Shown in pieces: positions 18,834 through 27,109 of a DNA stretch of 64,000 nucleotides. The notes under the pieces are model-generated. The model made no database searches, was not told the origin of the DNA, and saw only the letters and a program-made list of their open reading frames with translations. The position numbers were made by a program, and so were the translations under genes. Origin of the DNA: Comamonas serinivorans (GTDB lineage: Bacteria > Pseudomonadota > Gammaproteobacteria > Burkholderiales > Burkholderiaceae_C); contig NZ_CP021455.1 of NCBI RefSeq assembly GCF_002158865.1, forward strand, positions 1 through 64,000, read 5' to 3'. Positions within the stretch are counted from its first letter, which is position 1. Each line of letters starts with the position of its first letter.

Positions 18834-18944
18834 GGCAGGCAGGCGTGGGGGTGGAACGAAGACCGGTTGGACCCGAAGCAGTTCGGGTAAACCCCAGTAT
18901 AGCCACCTTCATGCGGGCATCTTGCAGCCGCACGGAATTGGCAC

Positions 18945-18996
18945 TGGGTATTAGGCCATTCTCGTTTTGACATCAACGACAAACCACCCATACTGC
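18945..18996. repeat. 46-bp palindromic element, copy 9
   Basis: Core 18948-18993 (GTATT...CATAC), at a divergent junction upstream of the CoA-transferase gene. Flanks TGG/TGC. No other feature is seen in 18834-19151. Confidence 0.85.
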
Positions 18997-19151
18997 CACG
19001 TTCACCCACACCCCCGCTGCTTCCCCGCGCTTGTGGGGACAAGTTCCTTCACACACGGTTTCTCTTTGTCACCACGGCAACGGCTGGCAAAGCCCGGAAC
19101 ATGCCCCCACCTGCATCGCTCCATCACACCATGTTCCACAAGGAGACCCGC

Positions 19152-19376
19152 ATGAACACCAAAGCCGAGCGACAGTGGGTGAGCTTCGAAGCCAGCAGCG
19201 TGGCCTTGTTCACCGCCCTGACCCTCAGCCTCGCTGTGGGCGCCGCCGCGCGGCAGTCCTCGGGCGCGCCGACCTCCGCCCGCCCCGCCTGGACGCAGGG
19301 TGTGGCCAGCCAGGCCAGCGCCCCCACGGTGTTCACGCTGGCTGCCGGAACCTCGCGGCAGTCGGCCCCCCGCTGA
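19152..19376 (+). CDS. Small hypothetical protein with one membrane helix
   Basis: 74 residues from ATG 19152 (MNTKAERQWVSFEASS...), preceded at good distance by AAGGAGAC, one of the best ribosome sites in the window. Residues about 15-34 form a hydrophobic helix (VALFTALTLSLAVGAAA); the rest is Ala/Ser/Thr-rich. The family is not recognised. The ribosome site and compact frame argue that it is real, but no function can be proposed. Confidence 0.6.
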   Translation: MNTKAERQWVSFEASSVALFTALTLSLAVGAAARQSSGAPTSARPAWTQGVASQASAPTVFTLAAGTSRQSAPR

Positions 19377-20096
19377 CTGCGTGACGCGCGGAACACCGCG
19401 CCGCCACACGCCGATGGCCGATGGGCCATCGCGCCTCTGGATCGAGCAACCCGACGAGACACGGCAATGCCCTCGCCATGGAGAAAATGCACGACGGATC
19501 AGACCCAAGCGAGTTCGCGGCTCAGCCCTTCCGGCTGGGCCGCTTTTTTCGTGGGCCGCGCCGGGCGAGGCCATGCCGGGTCGGTGCCTGACGCTGGCAC
19601 TGCAAACCACAGGCCCCAACATCGTGGACGTTCGCAGGACTTGGCGGCCCCAGGCTCGCCGACACCCGCTCGCACCGGCGAGCCCTGCAGCCTGACCCTG
19701 TACGCAGGCAGACCGATACCGTGGCCCCATCGCCATTCGGGGCCCACGCGAGAGGCTACTCGCCCGTGCCGCGAGCACCGCGTGCACGTGGCCGCAGATG
19801 GCCTGATCCGCGTGTCGGCGCAGCCGGGAGCTGCAGCAGCTCGCGTGTGATCTTGAGGTAGCGCCCGGTCAGGACGGCGCCGCAATCCCGCCCGTGCAGG
19901 GCGAATGAAGACGAGCTGACCGGCCGACACACCCAAGCACGCGCTTTCTGACGGCCGCGGCCCTGTACGAGAAGCCGCTGACCCGCAGCGTCATCCGGCA
20001 CGCCGATCCCGAGCAGAGCGCGTTTCGGCTCGCTGAGGACAGGCTGCCCTACAGCGCCCGTGGGGTCAGCCGCGAGCGGCTCCCAGCAGCAGTCGC
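19377..20096. other. 720-bp region without a recognisable gene
   Basis: No open frame here has credible codon use or protein-like composition. It contains one strong plus-strand terminator (19517-19549). The minus-strand stretch near 19850-19960 keeps a short plausible peptide (RDCGAVLTGRYLKITREL) without start or stop context, possibly a gene remnant. Confidence 0.5.
19517..19549 (+). terminator. Intrinsic terminator in gene-poor region
   Basis: Stem GCGGCTCAGCC / GGCTGGGCCGC followed by six T (19544-19549). It may end the transcript of the small gene at 19152-19376, 140 bp upstream, or an unannotated RNA. Confidence 0.8.
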
Positions 20097-20729
20097 TCAG
20101 CGCGTCCCGAAGATGCGGTCCCCGGCATCGCCGAGGCCGGGGACGATGTAGCCGTGGTCGTTCAGCCCCTGGTCCAGCGCGGCCACGGTGATGGACACAT
20201 CGGGGTGGTGGGTCTGCACGTTCTGCACGCCCTGCGGCGATGCCAGCAGGTTGACGAGCTTGAGGCTGGTGGCGCCCGCCTGTTTGAGCCGCGTGAGGGT
20301 GAGCACGGCGGAGTTGCCCGTGGCCAGCATGGGGTCGACCACGATCACCAAGCGGTCCTGGATGTCTTCGGGTACCTTGAAGTAGTACTCCACGGGCTCC
20401 AGCGTTTCGGGATCGCGGTACATGCCGACGTGGCCCACGCGCGCCGCGGGCAGCAGGTCGATCATGCCGTCCAGCATGCCGTTGCCGGCCCGCAGGATGG
20501 AGACCAGGCACAGCTTCTTGCCGCTGATGACGGGCGCCAGGCAGGTGGTGACGGGGGTGGTGACCTCGATCAGCTCGGTGGCCAGGTCGCGCGTGGCCTC
20601 GTAGGCCAGCATGGCGGTGATTTCGCGCACCAGGCGACGGAAGGTGTCGGTGGTGGTCTCGGCCATGCGCAAGAAGGTCATCTTGTGCTGGATCAGGGGG
20701 TGGTCGATGACGCGGAATTCGGCGGACAT
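20097..20729 (-). CDS. upp: Uracil phosphoribosyltransferase
   Basis: 210 residues; makes UMP from uracil and PRPP in pyrimidine salvage. The PRPP-binding loop VVDPMLATGNS and the C-terminal uracil-binding GDAGDRIFGTR are present, as is the N-terminal HPLIQHKMTFLR signature. The start at ATG 20729 (MSAEFRVIDHP) matches the family; the 26 codons upstream in the open frame are not family-like. No strong Shine-Dalgarno. Palindrome copy 10 separates it from dacA upstream, so it is probably a separate unit. Confidence 0.97.
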   Translation of the reverse strand: MSAEFRVIDHPLIQHKMTFLRMAETTTDTFRRLVREITAMLAYEATRDLATELIEVTTPVTTCLAPVISGKKLCLVSILRAGNGMLDGMIDLLPAARVGHVGMYRDPETLEPVEYYFKVPEDIQDRLVIVVDPMLATGNSAVLTLTRLKQAGATSLKLVNLLASPQGVQNVQTHHPDVSITVAALDQGLNDHGYIVPGLGDAGDRIFGTR

Positions 20730-20891
20730 GGTGGCGGTTGGGAGGAGGTGTGCTGGCGGGCTTGCGCGCCCGCTGCAGGGGATGGGAAAGGCGCCCATTG
20801 TCGCCAATCGGGGTGACGGCTGCGGGCGCCGGCCCTGGCGCCAGGCCCGGCGCGGGTTGGCACGGCTGTCCCCACAGCGCTCTTCAAACCA

Positions 20892-20943
20892 GCAGTATCA
20901 GCCTGTTGCCGTTGATTGAACAACGGCAACAGCCCGATACCTC
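20892..20943. repeat. 46-bp palindromic element, copy 10
   Basis: Core 20895-20940, GTATC...GATAC, with the end bases matched across the arms. The inner stem GTTGCCGTTG / CAACGGCAAC is perfect for ten base pairs. Confidence 0.95.
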
Positions 20944-20952
20944 AATCCCACA

Positions 20953-22209
20953 TCATTTGAGCCACAAACGCAGCGCATCCCAGGTGCGGCCGAACCAGCC
21001 GGCCTGGGCCACGGGCTCGAGCGCGACCAGCGGCACGCTGGCCAGCGCCTTGTCGCCCAGCTTGACGGACAGCGTGCCCACGGCCTGGCCAGCCTGCAGC
21101 GGCGCCACCAGCGGGTCGTTGCGCGTGACCTCGGTCTTGACCTGCGCGCCCTGGCCCGACGGCACGGTGACCACGATGGGCCGCTTGGCGCCGATCTTCA
21201 CGGTGCCGGCCTCGCCCTTCCAGACCTTGGGCGACTCCACGGCCTGGTCGGCGTCGAACAGCTTCACGTCGTCGAACGCGGTGTAGCCCCAGTTCAGCAG
21301 CTTTTGCGATTCGTTGGCGCGCGCGCTGTCGCTGGCCGCGCCCAGCACCACGGACAGCAGCCGGCGCCCCGGCACGTTCGGGAAGTCGCGCTTGGCCGTG
21401 GCGATGAGGCAGTAGCCGGCAGCATCGGTGTGGCCGGTCTTCAGGCCGTCCACCGTGGGGTCGATGTGCAGCAGGCGGTTGCGGTTGGTGTCGTTGGCTG
21501 CAGGTGTGCCGGGATAGCGGTACTTCTTGATCGCGTAGTAGTGCATGTCCTGCGGGAAATCCTGCATCAACCGCATGGACAGGGTGGCGAGGTCGCGCGC
21601 CGTGGTGTAGTGGCCGGCCTCGGTCAGGCCTTCGGGGTTTTTGTAGCTCGTGCCCGTCAGCCCCAGCTGCTTGGCCTGCTGGTTCATCAATTCGACGAAA
21701 TGCTCGTAGGTGCCGCCCACGCCTTCGGCCAGCGCCACGGTGGCGTCGTTGCCCGACTGCACGATCATGCCCTTGATCAGGTCGTCCACCGGCACCTGCA
21801 TCTTGGGGTCGATGAACATGCGCGAGCCCGGCATCTTCCAGGCGCGCTCGCTCACCGGCAGGGTCTGCGTCGCGGTGATCTTCTTGGCTGCCAGCGCCTG
21901 GTAGACCAGGTAGCCCGTCATCAGCTTGGTCAGCGACGCCGGCTCCACGGGGGAATCGACGTCCTTGGCCGCCAGCACCTGGCCCGAGGTGACGTCCATC
22001 AGCAGGAACGACTTGGCCGCGATTTCCGGCGCTTGCGGGCCCAGCGGCGACAGCACGGGCGCGGAAGGCGCAGCTGCTGCCGCCGACGCAGCCGCCGCGG
22101 GTTTGGCCGCAGCCGGCGCCTTTTTGGCCGCCAGGGCCGGGGTGTGGGCCAGGCCCAGGCTCAAGGCCAGGGCCAACGACAGGTGAGCAATGCGATGGGG
22201 AGCGGTCAT
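20953..22209 (-). CDS. dacA: D-alanyl-D-alanine carboxypeptidase, PBP5/6 (DacA) family
   Basis: 418 residues; removes the terminal D-Ala from peptidoglycan stem peptides in the periplasm. Signal peptide at residues 1-28 (LSLALALSLGLAHTPALA), then an Ala/Pro-rich linker. Catalytic motifs SLTK (S92, K95), SGN (152-154) and KTG (257-259) are in the expected order, followed by the C-terminal beta domain and an amphipathic end (GWFGRTWDALRLWLK) that would anchor it to the membrane. The start at ATG 22209 gives a clean signal peptide. It could be co-transcribed with the hydrolase and ferredoxin genes upstream. Confidence 0.95.
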   Translation of the reverse strand: MTAPHRIAHLSLALALSLGLAHTPALAAKKAPAAAKPAAAASAAAAAPSAPVLSPLGPQAPEIAAKSFLLMDVTSGQVLAAKDVDSPVEPASLTKLMTGYLVYQALAAKKITATQTLPVSERAWKMPGSRMFIDPKMQVPVDDLIKGMIVQSGNDATVALAEGVGGTYEHFVELMNQQAKQLGLTGTSYKNPEGLTEAGHYTTARDLATLSMRLMQDFPQDMHYYAIKKYRYPGTPAANDTNRNRLLHIDPTVDGLKTGHTDAAGYCLIATAKRDFPNVPGRRLLSVVLGAASDSARANESQKLLNWGYTAFDDVKLFDADQAVESPKVWKGEAGTVKIGAKRPIVVTVPSGQGAQVKTEVTRNDPLVAPLQAGQAVGTLSVKLGDKALASVPLVALEPVAQAGWFGRTWDALRLWLK

Positions 22210-22292
22210 GACAGCAACAGGGGAAACGGGATCAACACGCAAGGAAAGCGCGGGCGCCGGCGGGCGATCGCACACGGAAGAGGAGCCGGCGG

Positions 22293-22973
22293 TCACCCGC
22301 CACTGGATCCGGCCGCGGCCGGCGCCACGCGCAGGTGACGCATCACCAGCTGCTTGAGCAGCGGCAGCTGGCCATGGAAGAAGTGCCCGACGCCCGGCAG
22401 CACGGTGACGGGCAGGTTCTGCGGCCGCGCCCAGTCGTACACGCTGGCCAGCGACACGGTGTCATCGGCCTCGCCATGCACGATCAGGCTGCGCTCGTGC
22501 CACTCCGGCGCGATGGGCGCCACGGTGAAGCGCTGGGCCGCCGTGCCCACCAGCACCAGCTGCGCCAGGTCGCGGCCTTGGGCGTGCAGCTGCGCGGCCA
22601 CGTTGGCGGTGACGAAGCTGCCGAAGCTGAAGCCCGCCAGCGCCAGCGCGCCGCCCTCGCCGTTCGCGGTCTGCGCGATCACGGCCTGCAGGTCATCGGC
22701 TTCGCCACGGCCTTCGTCGTAGCTGCCGGCGCTCTCGCCGACGCCGCGGAAGTTGAAGCGCACCGCGCGCCAGCCCGATTGCACAAAGGCGCGAGCCAGG
22801 GTCTGCACCACCTTGTTGTGCATGGTGCCGGCAAACAGCGGGTGCGGGTGGGCGATCACGGCAACGCGCGGCGCGGCGCCGGGGGCCGTGGTGCCGGCGG
22901 CGGGTTCGTCGACCAGGGCCTCCAGCGGGCCGGCCGGCCCCTGCAAGGTGATGGCTTGGGTGTTGGCGTTCAT
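22293..22973 (-). CDS. Alpha/beta hydrolase (COG2945-like)
   Basis: 226 residues. The N-terminal AHPHPLFAGTMHNKVV motif, FRGVGESAGSYDEG and nucleophile elbow GFSFGS mark the small-hydrolase group often called alpha/beta superfamily hydrolases of the HPHP type; the likely acid and histidine are in HGEADDTV and GVGHFFHG. The substrate is unknown. Start at ATG 22973. It lies 88 bp downstream of the ferredoxin-like gene and 83 bp upstream of dacA on the same strand, with no palindrome between them, which suggests one transcript. Confidence 0.85.
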   Translation of the reverse strand: MNANTQAITLQGPAGPLEALVDEPAAGTTAPGAAPRVAVIAHPHPLFAGTMHNKVVQTLARAFVQSGWRAVRFNFRGVGESAGSYDEGRGEADDLQAVIAQTANGEGGALALAGFSFGSFVTANVAAQLHAQGRDLAQLVLVGTAAQRFTVAPIAPEWHERSLIVHGEADDTVSLASVYDWARPQNLPVTVLPGVGHFFHGQLPLLKQLVMRHLRVAPAAAGSSGG

Positions 22974-23061
22974 GGCAAGGCGGGATCCGGGCTGGCCCAC
23001 AGCGGGCGGGCGGTGACCAACCCGTTCGCGGAGGGACGTTGAGGCGAGGACAGCGAACCGG

Positions 23062-23436
23062 TCATCGGCCCAGCTCGGGCGGCGTCAGCAAGCGCTCGAC
23101 CACCTCGCCGTGCTGCAGGTGGCGCTCGACGATCTCGTCGATGTCGGCGTTGTCCAGATAGGTGTACCAGACGCCCTCGGGGTAGACCACGGCCACGGGG
23201 CCGCCGGCGCAGCGGTCCAGGCAGCCGGCCTTGTTCACGCGCACCTGGCCCGGGCCGGCCAGCCCCAGGGCCTTGACCTTGGCCTTGCAGTGGTCGAAGG
23301 CCGCCTGCGCGCCATGGTCGGCGCACGAGGACTCGCCGTTGGTGCGCTGGTTCAGGCAGAAAAACACATGGTGGCGGTAGTAAGACGGCTGGGCGGGCGC
23401 GGGCGTGCCCTGCGTGGCGCGGGTGGTGTCGCTCAT
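23062..23436 (-). CDS. Thioredoxin-like (2Fe-2S) ferredoxin
   Basis: 124 residues of the thioredoxin-fold ferredoxin type. Cysteines that would hold the cluster are in FFCLNQRTNGESSCADHG and NKAGCLDRCAGGP, followed by VVYPEGVWYTYL, the usual strand after the cluster site. Starts at ATG 23436; the longer open frame upstream (Pro/Arg-rich) is not coding in appearance. Electron carrier in the cytoplasm; the partner is unknown. First gene of a probable three-gene unit with the hydrolase and dacA. Confidence 0.9.
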   Translation of the reverse strand: MSDTTRATQGTPAPAQPSYYRHHVFFCLNQRTNGESSCADHGAQAAFDHCKAKVKALGLAGPGQVRVNKAGCLDRCAGGPVAVVYPEGVWYTYLDNADIDEIVERHLQHGEVVERLLTPPELGR

Positions 23437-23674
23437 GGCGCCATTGTAGAAAGCGCCGCAGCGCACTGCCCTGCAGGGCGGCCAAGCACCTGGGCACGCC
23501 GGGTGCATGCAAGCGACCGGCCGGTCTCGATGCCGGCGCGGGCACCCGCGCCGTCGTCGGGCGAACCCTGGCACCGGTCTGCCCGGGCGAAGGTGCCAAG
23601 GGCTGCGGCGCCAAGGCACCCACGGCCCGCCCCTCAACCCCGGGCGCGTTGTCTGCCGTTTGCCATCCATGGAT

Positions 23675-23726
23675 GCAGTATGACCGCATCCTCGTCATTC
23701 AATGAACGAGGAAGCAGCCATACTCG
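23675..23726. repeat. 46-bp palindromic element, copy 11
   Basis: Core 23678-23723. The inner stem is TCCTCGT / ACGAGGA, a fully paired alternative to GCCGTT/AACGGC. Flanks GCA/TCG. Confidence 0.93.
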
Positions 23727-23737
23727 GCTCCAAACAA

Positions 23738-24874
23738 CTAGGACGCAGGACTCACCGGCGCACGCCGCGTGAGCGTGACCAGCAGCTGCAGCACCGCGGC
23801 GAACGGCCAGGCCCAGCCCAGCCACTGGATGAGGCCGTAGAAGCGGATGAAGCGGCCCTGCTCCCAATCCGACAGGGTTTCGGCGAAGTAGGCGCTGGTG
23901 GGGGCGTTGTTCAGCAGCATCAGGCTGACGGGCAACGCCAGCAGCAGCAGCGCCGCCGCCACGCGGCGCGGCACCCACAGCAGCGCGGCCGCCAGGGCCA
24001 CGGCCAGCCAGCTGCCGTACTCCACCGGCGTGCTGACCCAGGTCCAGGCGTACAGCGGGCCGTAGCTCAGCCCCGACGACAGGGCCGACGATGCATAGCC
24101 CACCGCGAGCGCGGCCACGGCAAACACGGCGCGGCGCCAGCGCGAAGGCATGATGGAATAGCCCAGCAGGATGGGGCACAGCAGGCCCACGGCCACGCAC
24201 AGCAGCTCCTGCCCCGGCAACAACGGTTGCAGCTCCATCTCGCGCATGGGCAGCCAGTCCAGGTAAGGCGTGCCCTGCAGCAGCTGGCCCAGCCACTCCT
24301 CGGCGCGCTCGAACACCTGGCCCAGGCCGAACGCCACCGCGGCCGGGTAGAGCAAGGCCACCGGCCACAGCGCCAGCAGCACCAGCGTGCCGCGCGCGTG
24401 AGGTGCAAACCAGCGTTCGCGGAAGCGGCTCCAGTGCGCCAGCAGACCCAGCCGCATCGAGGCCCAGGCCACCAGCGCCCCAATGGCCGCGCCGGCGGCG
24501 TTCAGCCCCCAGTCCAGGTTGGACGCGATGCGCAGCGGCAGGTAGGACTGCAGCGACTCCAGCACGAACGACAGCAGCGCGCCCAGCAGGGCCGCCAGCA
24601 ACACGGCCCAGCGGGCCCGCATGAGCGGCTCCAGCGCCAGCGTGAGCAGCAGGCCCAGGGGCACATAGCCCAGCAGGTTGCTGACCAGGTCGAACTCCGT
24701 CCAGTACTGCGGCCACGGCGCCCGCGTGAAAGACCAGAACGGCAGGCCCTGGGAGCGCCAGCCCTCGAAGGGGAACAGGCTGGCGTAGACGATGAGGCCG
24801 GCATAGACCAGAGCCAACGGCCCGGCCACGCCCTTGAAGGCGTGCACACCGAGGGGGCCGTGGGAATGAGGCAT
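23738..24874 (-). CDS. VanZ-family membrane protein
   Basis: 378 residues with about eleven hydrophobic helices. The N-terminal part carries VanZ features: YASLFPFEGW, then FDLVSNLLGYVPLGLLL, SFVLESLQSYLP and SNLDWGLNAAGAAIG, which follow the usual DxxxN...G...E..Q pattern. VanZ-like proteins are linked to glycopeptide resistance in Gram-positives, but their role in betaproteobacteria is unknown. ATG 24874 is chosen; an alternative TTG at 24898 overlaps the hemJ stop. It sits directly behind hemJ and is probably co-transcribed. Confidence 0.83.
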   Translation of the reverse strand: MPHSHGPLGVHAFKGVAGPLALVYAGLIVYASLFPFEGWRSQGLPFWSFTRAPWPQYWTEFDLVSNLLGYVPLGLLLTLALEPLMRARWAVLLAALLGALLSFVLESLQSYLPLRIASNLDWGLNAAGAAIGALVAWASMRLGLLAHWSRFRERWFAPHARGTLVLLALWPVALLYPAAVAFGLGQVFERAEEWLGQLLQGTPYLDWLPMREMELQPLLPGQELLCVAVGLLCPILLGYSIMPSRWRRAVFAVAALAVGYASSALSSGLSYGPLYAWTWVSTPVEYGSWLAVALAAALLWVPRRVAAALLLLALPVSLMLLNNAPTSAYFAETLSDWEQGRFIRFYGLIQWLGWAWPFAAVLQLLVTLTRRAPVSPAS

Positions 24875-24894
24875 GTGCAGCGGGCAGGTGCCGG

Positions 24895-25323
24895 TCAAAA
24901 GGGCTTGAGCACGACCAGCAGCACCACCGCCAGCAGCACGAGCACGGGCACCTCGTTGAACCAGCGGTACCAGCGGTGCGAATGGCGGTTGGCGTGGGCT
25001 TCAAAGCGCCGCAGCAGCACCGCGCACCAGCCGTGGTAACCCAGCAGCACCAGCACCAGGGTCAGCTTGGCGTGCATCCAGCCGTTGCCCGGGCCGCGGC
25101 CGATGCCCACCCCCAGCCACAGCCACAGCCCGAACGCCAGTGCCGGTACGGCCAGGCCCGTCATGAAGCGCAGCAGCTTGCGGGCCATGAGCAGCAGCCG
25201 GTCGCGTTCGGCGGTGGAGGCGGGCGGCACCAGCGCCAGGTTGACGAAGATGCGCGGCAGGTAGAACAGACCCGCGAACCAGCTGGTGACGAACAGAATG
25301 TGAAAGGCTTTGATCCACAACAT
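24895..25323 (-). CDS. hemJ: Protoporphyrinogen IX oxidase HemJ (CopD-like)
   Basis: 142 residues with four membrane helices. The N-terminus KAFHILFVTSWFAGLFYLPRIFV, with conserved His, Trp and Arg, and the later NGWMHAKLTLVLVLLGYHG are the HemJ hallmarks. HemJ oxidises protoporphyrinogen IX to protoporphyrin IX, the penultimate step of haem synthesis. The start at ATG 25323 fits family length. Divergent from hemB, another haem gene, 283 bp away. The intervening DNA holds a structured minus-strand RNA and terminator that could attenuate hemJ. Confidence 0.92.
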   Translation of the reverse strand: MLWIKAFHILFVTSWFAGLFYLPRIFVNLALVPPASTAERDRLLLMARKLLRFMTGLAVPALAFGLWLWLGVGIGRGPGNGWMHAKLTLVLVLLGYHGWCAVLLRRFEAHANRHSHRWYRWFNEVPVLVLLAVVLLVVLKPF

Positions 25324-25404
25324 GCGGCGTCGAGTGTAGAGGCCATGCACTGGCGCGATTGACGCGTCCGCTCCACTACAGTACGGACCGACATCGGGCG
25401 CCAC

Positions 25405-25433
25405 AAAAAAAAAGCCCCGACCAGGGCCGGAGC
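25405..25433 (-). terminator. Intrinsic terminator between hemB and hemJ
   Basis: Minus-strand stem GCTCCG / CGGGGC (one G-T pair), 8-base loop, then nine T. It lies upstream of hemJ, so it cannot end hemJ itself. Confidence 0.8.
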
Positions 25434-25505
25434 TTAAATGCCTCGTTGCTGTCACGCGTCAAGGCTCCCGCTCAGGGAGGAAAAGCGGGGGACAGCAAGC
25501 TGCCC
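25405..25505 (-). ncRNA. Candidate structured RNA or attenuating leader upstream of hemJ
   Basis: On the minus strand, a TATATT box (25513-25518) is followed by an RNA with nested helices: TTGCTGTC/GACAGCAA (25446-25453 with 25491-25498) enclosing CCCGCT/AGCGGG (25467-25472 with 25484-25489), then a terminator hairpin GCTCCG/CGGGGC with nine T (25405-25433). Two readings fit: a roughly 100-nt small RNA, or the leader of hemJ-vanZ, whose ATG is 82 bases beyond the T-run. No -35 box is convincing. I do not recognise a known family. Confidence 0.5.
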
Positions 25506-25606
25506 GAGATCAAATATACCAAAGTAGTACAGTTTTGCACGTCCCTTGGTCGGAAATTAGCGCTTTCGTTGCACACGCACACAACCCGGACCCACCACGC
25601 TCTGCC

Positions 25607-26617
25607 ATGACCACCTTGATCCCCGCCCCGTTTCCGCTGTCCCGCCCGCGCCGCCTGCGCCGCGACGACTTCTCCCGCCGCCTCGTGGCCGAACACGCGC
25701 TCACGCCCAATGACCTGATCTACCCCGTGTTCGTGGTCGAGGGCAAACAGCAGCGCGTGGCCGTGCCCTCCATGCCCGGCGTCGAGCGGCTCTCGCTGGA
25801 CCAGCTGCTGCCCGTGGCCGAGCGCTGCGTGGCGCTGGGCGTGCCGGTGCTGGCGCTGTTCCCCTCGATCGAGGCCAGGCTCAAGGACAACACCGGCAGC
25901 GAGGCCCACAACCCCGAGGGGCTGATCCCCACCGTGGTGCGTGCGCTGAAGCAACGCTTTCCCGAGCTGGGTGTGCTGACCGATGTGGCGCTGGACCCCT
26001 ACACCAGCCACGGCCAGGACGGCGTGCTGGACAGCACCGGCTACATCCTCAACGACGAGACGGTGAAGCTCCTCGTCCAGCAGGCCCTGGTCCATGCCGA
26101 GGCCGGCGTCGACATCGTGGCCCCCAGCGACATGATGGACGGCCGCATCGGCGCCGTGCGCCAGGCACTCGAGCAACACGGCCACATCCACACGCGCATC
26201 ATGGCCTACAGCGCCAAGTACGCGAGTGCGTTCTACGGCCCCTTCCGCGACGCCGTGGGCTCGGCCGCCAACCTGGGCAAGAGCAACAAAAAGGTCTATC
26301 AGATGGACCCGGCCAATGGCGACGAGGCCCTGCGCGAGGTGGCCGCCGACCTGGCCGAAGGCGCCGACATGGTGATGGTGAAACCCGGCATGCCCTACCT
26401 GGACGTGCTGCGCCGCGTGAAAGACACCTTCCGGGTGCCCACCTTCGCCTACCAGGTCAGCGGCGAATACGCCATGCTGCAAGCGGCCTTCGCCAACGGC
26501 TGGCTGGACCGCGATGCCGCCATGATGGAGGCGCTGCTGGCCTTCAAGCGCGCCGGCGCCGACGGCATCCTGACCTATTTCGCGCTCGATGCAGCGGCCA
26601 AGTTGACCGGCAAGTGA
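25607..26617 (+). CDS. hemB: Delta-aminolevulinic acid dehydratase (porphobilinogen synthase)
   Basis: 336 residues; condenses two 5-aminolevulinate to porphobilinogen in haem synthesis. The two active-site lysines are visible: K204 in SAKYASAFYGPFRDA and K259 in MVMVKPGMPYLD. The metal region reads DVALDPYTSHGQDG, with Asp in place of the zinc-binding cysteines, as in magnesium-dependent enzymes. ATG 25607 is the first in-frame ATG. The upstream region 25505-25580 is AT-richer and may hold its promoter. Divergent from hemJ. Palindrome copy 12 begins immediately after the stop. Confidence 0.98.
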   Translation: MTTLIPAPFPLSRPRRLRRDDFSRRLVAEHALTPNDLIYPVFVVEGKQQRVAVPSMPGVERLSLDQLLPVAERCVALGVPVLALFPSIEARLKDNTGSEAHNPEGLIPTVVRALKQRFPELGVLTDVALDPYTSHGQDGVLDSTGYILNDETVKLLVQQALVHAEAGVDIVAPSDMMDGRIGAVRQALEQHGHIHTRIMAYSAKYASAFYGPFRDAVGSAANLGKSNKKVYQMDPANGDEALREVAADLAEGADMVMVKPGMPYLDVLRRVKDTFRVPTFAYQVSGEYAMLQAAFANGWLDRDAAMMEALLAFKRAGADGILTYFALDAAAKLTGK

Positions 26618-26618
26618 T

Positions 26619-26670
26619 GCAGTATGGTGCCATGTCCGATGACTTTGAAACGACAGTGTCGCCATACCCC
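26619..26670. repeat. 46-bp palindromic element, copy 12
   Basis: Core 26622-26667, five bases after the hemB stop codon. Flanks GCA/CCC. The centre reads CGAT on the left but AACG on the right, so one stem pair is lost. Confidence 0.88.
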
Positions 26671-27016
26671 ATCTCCAACCTGATTCCCCCATCGACGAGC
26701 GGCGACGAACGCTGACAGGAACGTGGCCGCTGCGCGATTCAGGCGCGCGGGCCGCCGATCGGCCTGACCCTGCGGCCGACAGCAGACCCCTGGCGCCCGC
26801 CACGAAGCCATGCAGGCACGCGAACCGCGCCTGCGCCCCGCCACGGCCGGCTCCCGGTGCGCCCAGGCCCCGCGCGACCGAGGCCACCCGGTGCGGCGCG
26901 CGGGTGACTGGCTCTGCGCGGGCGCGGCTCGCCCAGCCTGATCGGCCCAGGCGCCGCCCCGACCAGGCTCTTCCCGGCCGAGCCCTTCCCCACACTTCCC
27001 GCTAGGCCCTTCGGCT

Positions 27017-27091
27017 GGGCCTTTCCTGGCGGGGCCTTTCCCGACTGCGCCCTTCCTGGCGGGGCCTTTCCTGGCCGGGCCCTTCCTGGCG
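27017..27091. repeat. 15-bp imperfect tandem repeat (about 5 units)
   Basis: Units resembling GGGCCTTTCCTGGCG at 27017, 27032, 27047, 27062 and 27077, with a degenerate unit before. It ends 18 bp upstream of the MFS start. The rest of the spacer 26671-27016 shows no gene. Confidence 0.85.
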
Positions 27092-27109
27092 GGGCCCATC
27101 TCCTCGCGC

